Shown here piece by piece: positions 28,342 through 36,864 of a stretch of 64,000 nt of DNA. The stretch is from the NCBI GenBank assembly GCA_039808325.1, contig JBDHSU010000004.1, positions 13,550 through 77,549 of the forward strand, written 5' to 3'. The notes beneath the pieces were generated by a model. It did not search any database, was not told where the DNA came from, and worked only from the letters and a program-made list of their open reading frames with translations. Within the stretch, counting starts at the first letter, position 1; each line of letters starts with the position of its first letter. The position numbers and the translations under genes were made by a program. The DNA is from JAFKKS01 sp039808325 (GTDB lineage Bacteria > Pseudomonadota > Alphaproteobacteria > Rhizobiales > Xanthobacteraceae).

Positions 28342-29370
28342 CTACTTCTTCGGCGCCGCCTTCGACTCGTAACGCTTCGACCACTCCGCCAGGACGCGCT
28401 CGCGGTTCTCGGCCATCCAGGCGAAGTCGTTCTTGATCATGCCCTTCTCGGCATCCTTCGGATAGTTCGGCGGCAGGTTCTGTACGCCCGGCATGGCCAC
28501 GACGGCATAGCTCTTGGAATAGAGCTCGTTCGCGCCCTTCGTGGCGATCCAGTCGGCGACCTTTTTGGCGATGGCGAGGTTCTTGGTTCCCTTCACGATG
28601 CCGGCCGCTTCCATCTCCCAGCCGGTGCCTTCCTTCGGGATGATGACGTCGATCGGCGCCCCCTTCGTCTTTTCCGAGGCGCCGCGCATGTCGAGCGCGA
28701 TGCCGGCGACGTGCTCGCCGCGCGCCGCCTGCACGCAAGGCGCCGAGCCGGAGTGCAGATAGGCCGCGATGTTCTCGTGCAGCGCGTCCATGAACTTCCA
28801 GCCCTCCTCCTCGCCGAACATCTGCAGCCAGCCGCCGACCATGAGATAGCCGGTGCCCGACGACGCCGGGTGCGGCATCACGATCTTGCCCTTGTATTTG
28901 GGATCGAGCAGGTCCTTCCACGACGTCGGCGCTTTGACCCCGAGCTTGCCGGCCTCCACCGTGTTGTAACAAATGACGCCGAGATAGGCGTCCTGCCCGG
29001 TCCAGGCATAAGGCTCCTTCGTGTCGCGGAACGCTTCCTTCAGCGCGTCCGCGCCTTTCGGCTTGTAGGGCTCGAACAGCCCCATCTTCTCGAACAGAAG
29101 AAGCGCCGTCGCGGCGTGGCCGATCACCATATCCGCGCGCGGATTGTCCTTCTCGGCGATGAAGCGCGCCGTGATGACGCCGGTGGAGTCCCGCGTCCAC
29201 ACGACTTCGGCTTCGGGCACTTCCTTTTCGATCGCCTGCTTGTAAGGCCCGAGCTGGTCGTTCTCGAGCGACGTATAGATGCTCAGTTTCGTCTTCTGCG
29301 CGAACGCCGGCGCCGCAAAAGCGAGCGCCGCTACGCCTAGAAACGCGGCAGTCCACCCTATCCGCTTCAT
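28342..29370 (-). CDS. phnS: 2-aminoethylphosphonate ABC transporter substrate-binding protein
   Basis: Periplasmic binding protein of 342 residues, Fbp-like fold. Signal peptide about residues 1-24 (MKRIGWTAAFLGVAALAFAAPAFA). The mature part starts KTKLSIYTSLENDQLGPYK, typical of the PhnS2-type AEP-binding group. The start at 29370 has GAGGGGGAAGG upstream; the earlier frame is not conserved. It lies between phnY and the phnT pair, with 173 nt after the phnY stop and about 300 nt before the GIY-YIG gene. That latter gap (28039-28341) holds a family C repeat and otherwise nothing I can recognise. Confidence 0.87.
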   Translation of the reverse strand: MKRIGWTAAFLGVAALAFAAPAFAQKTKLSIYTSLENDQLGPYKQAIEKEVPEAEVVWTRDSTGVITARFIAEKDNPRADMVIGHAATALLLFEKMGLFEPYKPKGADALKEAFRDTKEPYAWTGQDAYLGVICYNTVEAGKLGVKAPTSWKDLLDPKYKGKIVMPHPASSGTGYLMVGGWLQMFGEEEGWKFMDALHENIAAYLHSGSAPCVQAARGEHVAGIALDMRGASEKTKGAPIDVIIPKEGTGWEMEAAGIVKGTKNLAIAKKVADWIATKGANELYSKSYAVVAMPGVQNLPPNYPKDAEKGMIKNDFAWMAENRERVLAEWSKRYESKAAPKK

Positions 29371-29543
29371 GCCTTCCCCCTCTTTGATACCGGCCTTATG
29401 CCGGTCCCTTATTGCCTGCGTGCTTACGGTGAAGCTTTCATGACATGTCGCTTCCCCCGTCGAGTTGCCAGGATCGTGCCAGCGTTTTCCCCCGGAAAGC
29501 AAGATGGGGGAATGCGCTCCAAAAGTCGCATCCGCGTCTTAAT

Positions 29544-31004
29544 TCAAGCCGGCCAAGGCAAGGAATAGGTCTTGACGTTGGTGAAACTCTTCATCGCCTC
29601 GACCACGCCCTCCTTATAGCCAAGCCCGGAGTCCTTGATGCCGCCGAACGGCGACATCTCGATACGATAGCCCGGGACTTCCCAGACATTGACCGTGCCG
29701 ACATCGAGGTCGCTGATGAAGCGGGTGATGTAGTCGAGCCGGTTGGTGCAGACGCCCGAAGACAGGCCGAAGGCGGTCGAATTCGAGATCTTGATCACCT
29801 CGCCGATATCGTTCGGGCAGCGGATCATCGGGATCACCGGTCCGAACGTCTCTTCGCGCACCAGTTCGGCATCATAGGGGATATGGTCGACGACCGTCGG
29901 CGGGAAAAGCGCGCCCTCGCGCTTCTCGCCGTGCAGGCGCTTCGCGCCCTTGGCGACGGCGTCCGCGACGCGGCGCTCGAACAACGCGGCCGACCTCTCG
30001 TTGATGACGGTGCCGACGTCCACCGTCGGGTCCATGGGATCGCCGGCCTTGAGCTTCTTCGCCTTGGCGACGACGAGCTTGGAGAATTCATCCGCCACGC
30101 TCTCGACGACGAGGATGCGCTTCACTGCCGTGCAGCGCTGGCCCGAATTCTTCGTCGCGCCGGTGACGGCGAGCTCCGCCGCCTTGTCGAGGTCGGCGTC
30201 CTCCATGACGATCAGCGGATCGTTGCCGCCGAGCTCGAGGATGACACGGCGATAGCCGGCCTTCTCGGCGATGTACTTTCCCACCCGCACCGAGCCGGTG
30301 AAGGTGATGAGATCGGCGTCCGGATCGGTGATCATCGCGTCGCCCATGGTCGACGGGTTGCCGGTGACGACCGAAAGCATTTCCGGCGGCAGGCCCGCTT
30401 CGTAAAGCACGTCGGCGAGCGCGAGCGCGGTCAGCGGTGTCAGCTCCGTCGGCTTGAGCACCAGGCGGTTGTTGGTCGCGATCGCCGGCGCGAGCTTGTG
30501 CGACACCATATTGAGCGGATGATTGAACGGCGTGATCGCCGAGATCACGCCGCCGAGCGGCTGGCGAGTCGTGTAGATCTTGCGCGTCTTGCCGTTGGGC
30601 GAGATGTCGCAGGAATAAATCTCGCCGTCGTCCTTGATCGTCAGTTGCGCGGCGAACGACCAGACGTCGTAGGCGCGGCTCGCTTCGTAGAGCGAATCCT
30701 TCCAGCACAGGCCGGACTCCGCCGTGATCAGGCGCGCGAAATCCTCCTTGCGGTCGCGCAGCATCTCCGCGGTCCGCATCAGGATCTGTTGCCGCTCGTA
30801 GCGCGTCAGCTTCGGCTTGAACGCTTTCGCCTTGGCGAAGGCCTCGCGCACATGCTGCGGGCTCGCCGCCGGAACGGTGCCGACGACCTCCCCGTTATAG
30901 GGATTGTGCACGTCGAGACGGGCATCCGCCTCGACGCGCTTGCCGGCGATGCGCATCGCCTCGTGGATGACTTTCCCCGCGGCGGGCTTGGTCTGGATGT
31001 TCAT
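29544..31004 (-). CDS. phnY: Phosphonoacetaldehyde dehydrogenase
   Basis: NAD-dependent aldehyde dehydrogenase converting phosphonoacetaldehyde to phosphonoacetate. 486 residues, cytoplasmic. Oxyanion Asn161 (ITPFNHPLN), general base Glu257 (LELGGND) and nucleophile Cys291 (NSGQRCTAVKR) are present; Cys291 has the same number as in the Sinorhizobium meliloti PhnY described in the literature. It lies downstream of phnW and phnA in the same direction, with a 188-nt repeat-containing gap before it. Confidence 0.95.
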   Translation of the reverse strand: MNIQTKPAAGKVIHEAMRIAGKRVEADARLDVHNPYNGEVVGTVPAASPQHVREAFAKAKAFKPKLTRYERQQILMRTAEMLRDRKEDFARLITAESGLCWKDSLYEASRAYDVWSFAAQLTIKDDGEIYSCDISPNGKTRKIYTTRQPLGGVISAITPFNHPLNMVSHKLAPAIATNNRLVLKPTELTPLTALALADVLYEAGLPPEMLSVVTGNPSTMGDAMITDPDADLITFTGSVRVGKYIAEKAGYRRVILELGGNDPLIVMEDADLDKAAELAVTGATKNSGQRCTAVKRILVVESVADEFSKLVVAKAKKLKAGDPMDPTVDVGTVINERSAALFERRVADAVAKGAKRLHGEKREGALFPPTVVDHIPYDAELVREETFGPVIPMIRCPNDIGEVIKISNSTAFGLSSGVCTNRLDYITRFISDLDVGTVNVWEVPGYRIEMSPFGGIKDSGLGYKEGVVEAMKSFTNVKTYSLPWPA

Positions 31005-31049
31005 CAGTCTCTAGCTCCCCTAGGCGCAATGACGCGCGTCAATCGAGGC

Positions 31050-31186
31050 ATCGTCCCTCCCCGGAGAGGAGGGTGGCTCCGAACGAGCGGAGCGAGTGAG
31101 GAGTCGGGTGGGGATAGACTGCAAAAGGGTGTCCCCGCCCGGCCAGCGCTTCGCGCTGTCCGCCCTCCCCTCTGGGGAGGGATGCG
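31050..31186. repeat. Large imperfect palindrome (family F) between phnA and phnY
   Basis: Ends CCTCCCCGGAGAGGAGGG and CCCTCCCCTCTGGGGAGGG mirror each other around a centre containing CGAACGAGCGGAGCGAG and GGCCAGCGCTTCGCGCTG. It resembles the family of intergenic hairpins that decorate this genome. I saw only this copy. Confidence 0.75.
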
Positions 31187-31192
31187 TGCGCA

Positions 31193-32449
31193 TCACGCCG
31201 CCACATAATTCAGCGCGACGTCGAAGACGTCGAAATTCCGCAGCTTGTGGCCGGCCGGCAGCGTCACCTTGCGGTTGACGATCATCGGCACGGTCTCTTC
31301 CGTGATCCCGCCATGCGAGCGCAGCGGCTCGGTGAGGCCGGAAAGATCGTGGCGCGACCGGCTGGTGCCGAGCACCTTGTGAACCGTCGAGGTCACCACG
31401 ATGTCGCCGACCCGGTCCGGCGGCAGCTCGAAGCGCGCGCAAGCCTGGTCGCGCGACAGCACCTGGTCGACGCCCTCGACACCGCGCAGCTTCTCGATCC
31501 ACTCGCCGGCATCGACGCCCTGCGGCACATACACCGTCGCGAACGAGCCGAGCGCGCCGTGATGCTTCACGTAAGGGTCGGTGATCGGAAGGATGACGCG
31601 CGCCTTATCCTTCCCCAGCCATTCGTCGAACAGGTCCTGGAGATAGATGACGTCCGGCTCGCCGTTCGCCAGATGCTTGTCGTTCATGCCGTGATCGGCG
31701 GTGAGCGCCAGCACGCAGCCGAGCGCGTCGAGCTCGCCGACGTAGCGGTCCATCATCGCGTAGAACGAATTCGCGATGTCGGAGCCCGGCGCCGCTTTGT
31801 GCTGCACATAGTCGGTGGTCGAGAGATACATCAGGTCCGGCTTCTCGCGCTTGAGAAGCGCGACGCCGGCCGCCATCACGAATTCGGACAGATCGGCCGA
31901 GTAGACTTCCGGCACCGGCTTGCCGACACGCTTGAGCACGTCGGCGATGCCGTTGTCCTTCAGCGTCGCCTGATCCGCCTTCTCCGAGGAGAACGCGATG
32001 GCGCGGCCGCTCGCGAAATCGAGGCCGTTGCCGAGCAGCGTGCGCAGCTTGTCCTTCGCCGTCACCACCGCGACCTTCGCGCCAGCGTCGTGGAACGCCT
32101 TCATGATCGTCGGCGCGCGCATGAACTTGGCGTCGTTCATCATCACTTCCTGACCCGTCTTCGGATCGTAGAAGTAGTTGCCGGCGATGCCGTGCACCGC
32201 CGGCGGCCGGCCGGTGATGATCGAGATGTTGTTCGGATTGGTGAAGCTCGGGATGACGGATCGCGCCGTCAGGTTGGCTCCGTCCCGCATGAGGCGCGCG
32301 AAGTTCGGCGCGAGCCCCGCGTCGATCGCCCGCTCGATATAGCCGGGCTCCGAACCGTCGATGCAGACCGCGACGGTCGGCACCTTCGGGAAATTATAGT
32401 TGCGCCCGTTGGCGGTGACCTGACCTGCGTCGTTGCGATTGTAGTTCAT
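31193..32449 (-). CDS. phnA: Phosphonoacetate hydrolase
   Basis: Zinc-dependent alkaline-phosphatase-superfamily enzyme that splits phosphonoacetate into acetate and phosphate, the C-P bond cleavage step. 418 residues. Metal and catalytic residues can be placed: Asp31 (VCIDGSE), nucleophile Thr70 (IPSFTNPNN), Asp213 and His217 (TTDYVQHK), Asp252 and His253 (TADHGMN), and His379 (RSHGG). It lies 36 nt after the phnW stop, so the two are probably cotranscribed. Confidence 0.96.
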   Translation of the reverse strand: MNYNRNDAGQVTANGRNYNFPKVPTVAVCIDGSEPGYIERAIDAGLAPNFARLMRDGANLTARSVIPSFTNPNNISIITGRPPAVHGIAGNYFYDPKTGQEVMMNDAKFMRAPTIMKAFHDAGAKVAVVTAKDKLRTLLGNGLDFASGRAIAFSSEKADQATLKDNGIADVLKRVGKPVPEVYSADLSEFVMAAGVALLKREKPDLMYLSTTDYVQHKAAPGSDIANSFYAMMDRYVGELDALGCVLALTADHGMNDKHLANGEPDVIYLQDLFDEWLGKDKARVILPITDPYVKHHGALGSFATVYVPQGVDAGEWIEKLRGVEGVDQVLSRDQACARFELPPDRVGDIVVTSTVHKVLGTSRSRHDLSGLTEPLRSHGGITEETVPMIVNRKVTLPAGHKLRNFDVFDVALNYVAA

Positions 32450-32485
32450 GCTGCACCTTTGACCCAGAGGAGCGGGACTGCGCGA

Positions 32486-33640
32486 TCAAGCCGCCTTCGC
32501 CGGCTTAGGGGAGTTGACGCCCATCTCGGCGAGGATATCGCGAACCGCCGCGAGCGCCCCGCGCATATGATCGGCGTTGAGGCGGCCGATGCAGCCGATG
32601 CGGAAGCTGTCGGCCACGGTGAGCTTTCCGGGATAGATGACGTAGCCGCGTTCCTTGAGCTTGTCGTAGAACGTATGGAAGACGAAATTCGGGTCGGCCG
32701 GCATATGGAAGGTGACGATGATCGGCGCCTGCAGCCGCTCCGGCAGCAGCGGCACGAAGCCGAGATCGCGCATGCCGGCGACGAGGACGCGGCAGTTCTC
32801 GGCGTATCGCCCGCCGCGCCCCGCCACGCCGCCCTCGGCCAGGAATTCCTCCAGCGCCTGATGGAACGACACGATCACATGGATCGGCGGCGTGAAGCGG
32901 TATTGTCTGGTCTTCTCGAAGTTGCGCCACTGGTCGTGCAGGTCGAGAACGAGCGTCGTCGCGTTGCCGGCCGTCTTCTCCAGCGCCGTCTTGCGGCAGA
33001 TCACGAAGCCGAGACCCGGCACGCCCTCGATGCACTTGTTGGAGGAGGCCGCGACCGCGTCGAACGGCACCTTGCGCGCGTCGAGCTCGAGCGCGCCGAA
33101 CGCGCTCATCGCATCGACCAGGAAGCGCTTGCCATGCTTCTGCGCCAGCGCCGCGATCTCGGCGATCGGATTGAGGATGCCCGAGGTCGTCTCGCACATC
33201 ACCGCGAAGACGTGGGTGATCGACCCGTCCTCGCGCAGGATGCGCTCGACCGCGGCGAGGTCGGGTGGCGTGTCCTCGGCCGTCTCGTGCACGATGGCCT
33301 TGCGTCCGGCGATGTCGCAAATCTTCTTGGCGCGATGGCCGTACGCGCCGTTGATCAGAATGAGAATGCCGCCGTCGCGCGGGATGAAAGTCGTCAGCAT
33401 CGCCTCGACGGCAAACGTGCCGGAGCCCTGCATCGGCACGGTGATGAAATCGTCGCCGCCGTTGATGATGTCGCGCACGCGCGTGAGCACCTCGCCGTTG
33501 ATCCGCACGAACGTCGCATCGCGCGAGCCCCAGTCGTGAACCATCACCTCCTTCACCCGTTTAGAGGTGGTGAGCGGTCCGGGCGTGAGGAGCAGCGGAT
33601 CGCCGGTTTCGGAGACAGCGGGGGCGGCAGCGCGCGTCAT
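32486..33640 (-). CDS. phnW: 2-aminoethylphosphonate-pyruvate transaminase
   Basis: Class V PLP transaminase turning AEP plus pyruvate into phosphonoacetaldehyde plus alanine. 384 residues. PLP Lys202 (ASSNKCIEGVPG) and Asp176 (FLVDAMSAFG) are visible. The start at 33640 (MTRAAAP) was chosen because the conserved LLLTPGPLTTS begins at residue 16. It is the first gene of the minus-strand phosphonate run, and the tandem TTTGTGG operator-like motif lies 41-60 nt before it. Confidence 0.96.
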   Translation of the reverse strand: MTRAAAPAVSETGDPLLLTPGPLTTSKRVKEVMVHDWGSRDATFVRINGEVLTRVRDIINGGDDFITVPMQGSGTFAVEAMLTTFIPRDGGILILINGAYGHRAKKICDIAGRKAIVHETAEDTPPDLAAVERILREDGSITHVFAVMCETTSGILNPIAEIAALAQKHGKRFLVDAMSAFGALELDARKVPFDAVAASSNKCIEGVPGLGFVICRKTALEKTAGNATTLVLDLHDQWRNFEKTRQYRFTPPIHVIVSFHQALEEFLAEGGVAGRGGRYAENCRVLVAGMRDLGFVPLLPERLQAPIIVTFHMPADPNFVFHTFYDKLKERGYVIYPGKLTVADSFRIGCIGRLNADHMRGALAAVRDILAEMGVNSPKPAKAA

Positions 33641-33680
33641 GCTTTCAATTCCCTCTTGCAATTTCCTCTTGACGATGCAC

Positions 33681-33706
33681 CCACAAAATACCACAAATTC
33701 GGTCAA
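33681..33706 (-). promoter_or_regulatory. Candidate operator: tandem TTTGTGG repeat in the phnW promoter
   Basis: Read along the phnW strand, TTGACC (a good -35 match, 33701-33706) is followed by GAATTTGTGG and TATTTTGTGG, two copies of TTTGTGG exactly 10 bp apart. The same phased motif occurs before the flavoprotein gene at 39355-39376, at a similar distance from its start. DeoR-family repressors often bind direct repeats, so the nearby DeoR protein is the obvious candidate. Confidence 0.55.
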
Positions 33707-33885
33707 CAACAACAGCCTGATCGTCCCGCGCGACGGAAATTTTAGAGAGTCCCTGTGGAAACGGGGCGTAAATCGCAACGGGACGTCGGTTTTGGGACGC
33801 CAAAAGATGAGGCAAAAGCCTGCGTGAGGCCACTTTTTACCTCACGCATTCGGCTCTACATTAGGGAGTCGCAGGGCAACCGCTA

Positions 33886-34010
33886 GAGCACGATCCCGAA
33901 AAGCGGAAACCGGTTTTCGGAAAAGCACGCCTTCGGGCTCGACCCGTGGGATCATGCTCAAACAAAACGATAACGACGGTCTGATTCAACGCCATCGGAT
34001 CAGACCCTAG
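33886..34010. repeat. Palindromic repeat family A, long copy
   Basis: GAGCACGATCCCGAAAAGCG at the start, a GGAAACCGGTTTTCGG hairpin, GGGCTCGACCCGTGGGATCA, and GGATCAGACCCTAG at the end. It stops 21 nt before the Na/Pi start codon. Confidence 0.88.
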
Positions 34011-34031
34011 GTCGAGGATACACAACCAGGA

Positions 34032-35726
34032 ATGTTCGGCACGGAACTGTTCGCATCGATTCTCGGCAGCGTCGCCCTTCTCTTGTGGGGCGTGCGAATG
34101 GTTCGGACCGGGATGACGCGCGCGTTCGGGACGGCGCTGCGGCATATTCTTACCACCCATGTGCGCACCAAGGGCGCGGCCTTCCTCGCCGGCCTCGGCG
34201 TCACCGGCCTGCTGCAAAGCTCGACCGCGACGGCGCTCCTCCTCGCCTCTTTCGCCGCCCGCGGGCTGATTGTCCTGCCCATCGCATTGATCATGATGCT
34301 CGGCGCCAATGTCGGGACGACGCTGGCGGCGCAGATCTTCTCGTTCGACATCATCTGGCTGTGGACGCTGGCTGTCGGCATCGGCGTCTTCACCTTCATG
34401 GCGGCGGAAGGCGACAGGGTGCGCGCGGTGGCGCGCATCGGTATCGGCTTCGGGCTGATGCTCCTGTCGCTCTACCATCTGCGCGTCGCCGCGCAGCCGC
34501 TGAGCGAGTCGCCGGTCTTCGCCTCGGTTCTGACCGGCCTCGCCGGCGACCCGGTCTTCGGCTTCATCCTGGCGACCGCCGCCACCTGGCTGATGCATTC
34601 GAGCCTCACGATGGTGCTGCTGGTGATGGCGCTGGCGTCCGGCCACGTCATTCCGATGCCGCTCGCTTTCGCGCTCGTGCTCGGCGCCAATGTCGGCGGC
34701 GCCGTCGCCCCGATGACCGGCCTCACCAGTTCGCCGCCGGCCGCGAAGCGCGTGGCCGTCGGCAATCTCCTCATGCGTGCGGCCATCGCAATCCCGGTGA
34801 TCCTGCTGGTGAAGCCGGCCGCCGACCTGTTCGCCATGGTCGAGGCCGACCAGGCGCGCATGGTCGTGAACTTCCACACCGCCTTCAATATCGCCGGCGC
34901 GCTGGTCCTGCTGCCGCTGACGGGCCTGTTCTCGAAGTTGACGACCTATCTGCTCCCCGACATTCCGGAAGCGGCCGACAGCACCAAGCCGCGCCATCTC
35001 GACCCGCATGTGCTCGACACGCCGTCGGAGGCGCTTGCCTGCGCGCTGCGCGAGACTTTGCATATGGGCGACCGCGTCGCCGACATGCTGCGCCAGGCGC
35101 TGGTCGTGTTCGAGAAATCGGACGCGAAGCTGGTGAAGGAAGTGGAGAAGTCCGACAATGCCGTCGACGAGCTGCACGAGGCGATCAAGCTCTACCTCGT
35201 GAAGGCCTCGAAGGCGGAAATGACCGACGAGGAAAGCCGGCGCCATGCCGAGATCCTCACCTTCACCACCAATCTTGAGCACGTCGGCGACATCATCGAC
35301 AAGAATCTGATGGAACTCGCCGCCAAGAAGATCAAGAACCAATACGTGTTTTCAGCCGAAGGCCTGAACGAAATCCGCCATATCCACGGGCAGGTGATGG
35401 ACAACATGCGCCTCGCCTTCAACGTCTTCGCCACCCGCGACGTGACGCTGGCACGCCGCCTGCTGGCGGAAAAGGCGGCGATGCGCACGGCCGAACTCGG
35501 CGCCGCCGACAGCCATTTCGCGCGCCTGCGTGAGGGCCGGCCGGAATCGATCGAGACCTCGTCGATCCATCTCGACGTCGTGCGCGACCTCAAGCGCATC
35601 AACGGCCACTTGACCTCCGTCGCCTATCCGATCCTCGAGGCCGCCGGCGAGTTGCGCGACAGCCGCCTGCGCGAGCACAAGAGCGCCGGCGCCGATCTCG
35701 CCTCCGGCAAGCCGGTGACGCCGTAA
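34032..35726 (+). CDS. Na/Pi-cotransporter-like protein with C-terminal PhoU domain
   Basis: 564-residue membrane protein of the NptA/YjbB group. The N-terminal half (about 1-310) has two Na/Pi cotransporter II repeats with the LLQSSTATALLLASF signature and a second inverted-repeat element ATWLMHSSLTMVLLVM. A soluble PhoU-like helical domain (about 340-545) follows. E. coli YjbB of this architecture exports phosphate. It diverges from phnW. Because AEP breakdown releases phosphate, export of surplus phosphate is a plausible role; direction of transport is not decided by sequence. Confidence 0.9.
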   Translation: MFGTELFASILGSVALLLWGVRMVRTGMTRAFGTALRHILTTHVRTKGAAFLAGLGVTGLLQSSTATALLLASFAARGLIVLPIALIMMLGANVGTTLAAQIFSFDIIWLWTLAVGIGVFTFMAAEGDRVRAVARIGIGFGLMLLSLYHLRVAAQPLSESPVFASVLTGLAGDPVFGFILATAATWLMHSSLTMVLLVMALASGHVIPMPLAFALVLGANVGGAVAPMTGLTSSPPAAKRVAVGNLLMRAAIAIPVILLVKPAADLFAMVEADQARMVVNFHTAFNIAGALVLLPLTGLFSKLTTYLLPDIPEAADSTKPRHLDPHVLDTPSEALACALRETLHMGDRVADMLRQALVVFEKSDAKLVKEVEKSDNAVDELHEAIKLYLVKASKAEMTDEESRRHAEILTFTTNLEHVGDIIDKNLMELAAKKIKNQYVFSAEGLNEIRHIHGQVMDNMRLAFNVFATRDVTLARRLLAEKAAMRTAELGAADSHFARLREGRPESIETSSIHLDVVRDLKRINGHLTSVAYPILEAAGELRDSRLREHKSAGADLASGKPVTP

Positions 35727-35773
35727 ATTCAGGTTACGATTTTCCCAGCCGTCATTTGAACGCAGGGGCCGTC

Positions 35774-35861
35774 GTAGCCCGTGTTGAGCGAAGCGAAACG
35801 CGGGGGCCATCCGCGCCGGAGCTGCATGTTCCCGGATTTCGCTGCGCTCAATCCGGGCTAC
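35774..35861. repeat. Palindromic repeat (family E)
   Basis: GTAGCCCGTGTTGAGCGAAG at one end mirrors CGCTGCGCTCAATCCGGGCTA at the other. It sits between the convergent Na/Pi and EamA genes, where it could form a bidirectional transcript-end hairpin. Confidence 0.8.
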
Positions 35862-35869
35862 GGTGCAAT

Positions 35870-36715
35870 CTACTGCAACCGGATCAGCGCCAATCCGGCG
35901 ACGATCACCGCCGCAGCGACGACGCGCGTCACGCTCAGCGGCTCCTTGAGGATAAAGACGGAGATCGCGGCCGCGAAGAGAACGCTCGTCTCGCGCAGCG
36001 CCGCGACGATGGCGATGGGCGCGACGGTCATCGCCCAGATCGCGATCCAATACGCCGCGAGCGACAACCCTCCGCCGACCAACCCGCCGACCCAGAACGG
36101 CGCCATCTGCGGATAGGAGGCAGGGCCGCGCCGGATCAGCACCAGCGCCGCCATCATCAAGCCGTCGGCGATGAAGAGCCAAACCGTGTAAGCATGCGGA
36201 TTGCCGGAGACCCGCGCGCCGGTGCCGTCCGAGATCGAGTACCCGCAGATCGTGACCGCCGTGAACAGCGCGAAGCCGACGGCCCGGCTGTTCATCCGCG
36301 CCATCGCCCCGCTGCCGCGGAACGACATGAGAAACACGCCGCAGGCGAGCAGCACGATGCCGAAGATTCCCATCGGGCTGATCGCCTCGCCGAGCACCGT
36401 CGTGCTGACGGGGGTCGTCATCAGTGGCGCCGAACCGCGCGCGATCGGGTAGACCTGCCCCATATCGCCGTAGCGATAGGCTTCGCTCAGACCGATGAAA
36501 TAGCCGACATGCACCAGGATCGACGCGCCGATCCATGGCCACGCCGCCGGCGCCGGCAGCCCGACGAAGGGCGCGATCGGAATGACGATCACGAGCGAGC
36601 AGATGGCGATCAGCGCCATCGCCGTGAAGGGCTCGAGCCGCAGCTTGACCAGCGCGTTCCAGCCGGCATGGCAGGCGGCGCCGACCAGGACGGCAGCGAA
36701 GACGAAGGGGTCCAT
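35870..36715 (-). CDS. EamA-family (DMT) permease, phosphonate-associated
   Basis: 281-residue membrane protein with about ten helices in two EamA repeats (1-140 and 145-281). N-terminal LVGAACHAGWNALVK is typical of the branch that includes a family described as phosphonate-utilisation-associated (TIGR03340); that link is from memory. It follows the dimethylglycine-dehydrogenase-like gene in the same direction after a 149-nt gap with a repeat. It may move a phosphonate, its methylated form or a degradation product. Confidence 0.82.
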   Translation of the reverse strand: MDPFVFAAVLVGAACHAGWNALVKLRLEPFTAMALIAICSLVIVIPIAPFVGLPAPAAWPWIGASILVHVGYFIGLSEAYRYGDMGQVYPIARGSAPLMTTPVSTTVLGEAISPMGIFGIVLLACGVFLMSFRGSGAMARMNSRAVGFALFTAVTICGYSISDGTGARVSGNPHAYTVWLFIADGLMMAALVLIRRGPASYPQMAPFWVGGLVGGGLSLAAYWIAIWAMTVAPIAIVAALRETSVLFAAAISVFILKEPLSVTRVVAAAVIVAGLALIRLQ

Positions 36716-36723
36716 TTTTTCTT

Positions 36724-36836
36724 ACCCTCCCGCGTGCGGGGAGGGTCGGCGCACATAAGCGCGCCGGGGCGGGGGTTGAGCGAGCGAGCGCGGCAAGTGC
36801 CTCTCTCCCCATCCCTCCCCCACGAGGGGCGAGGGA
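36724..36836. repeat. Palindromic repeat family D, divergent copy
   Basis: CCCTCCCGCGTGCGGGGAGGG at one end and ATCCCTCCCCCACGAGGGGCGAGGG at the other, in the gap between the flavoprotein and EamA genes. Confidence 0.7.
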
Positions 36837-36864
36837 ACACCGGGCGGAGAGGCCGGATGCCTCC

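Larger units (their letters stand above)
33641..34031. other. 391-bp region between phnW and the Na/Pi gene
   Basis: Holds the tandem TTTGTGG motif (33681-33706), a 9-bp hairpin TGCGTGAGG/CCTCACGCA with an 11-nt loop (33821-33848), and a family A repeat (33886-34010). The two flanking genes diverge, so both promoters must lie here. No small gene is convincing. Confidence 0.7.

Noticed and set aside
24795..29370. Calling the transporter a ferric iron (FbpABC/AfuABC) system
   Set aside because: The fold is shared, but phnW, phnA and phnY flank it in the same direction, and a fused permease is typical of the AEP type.
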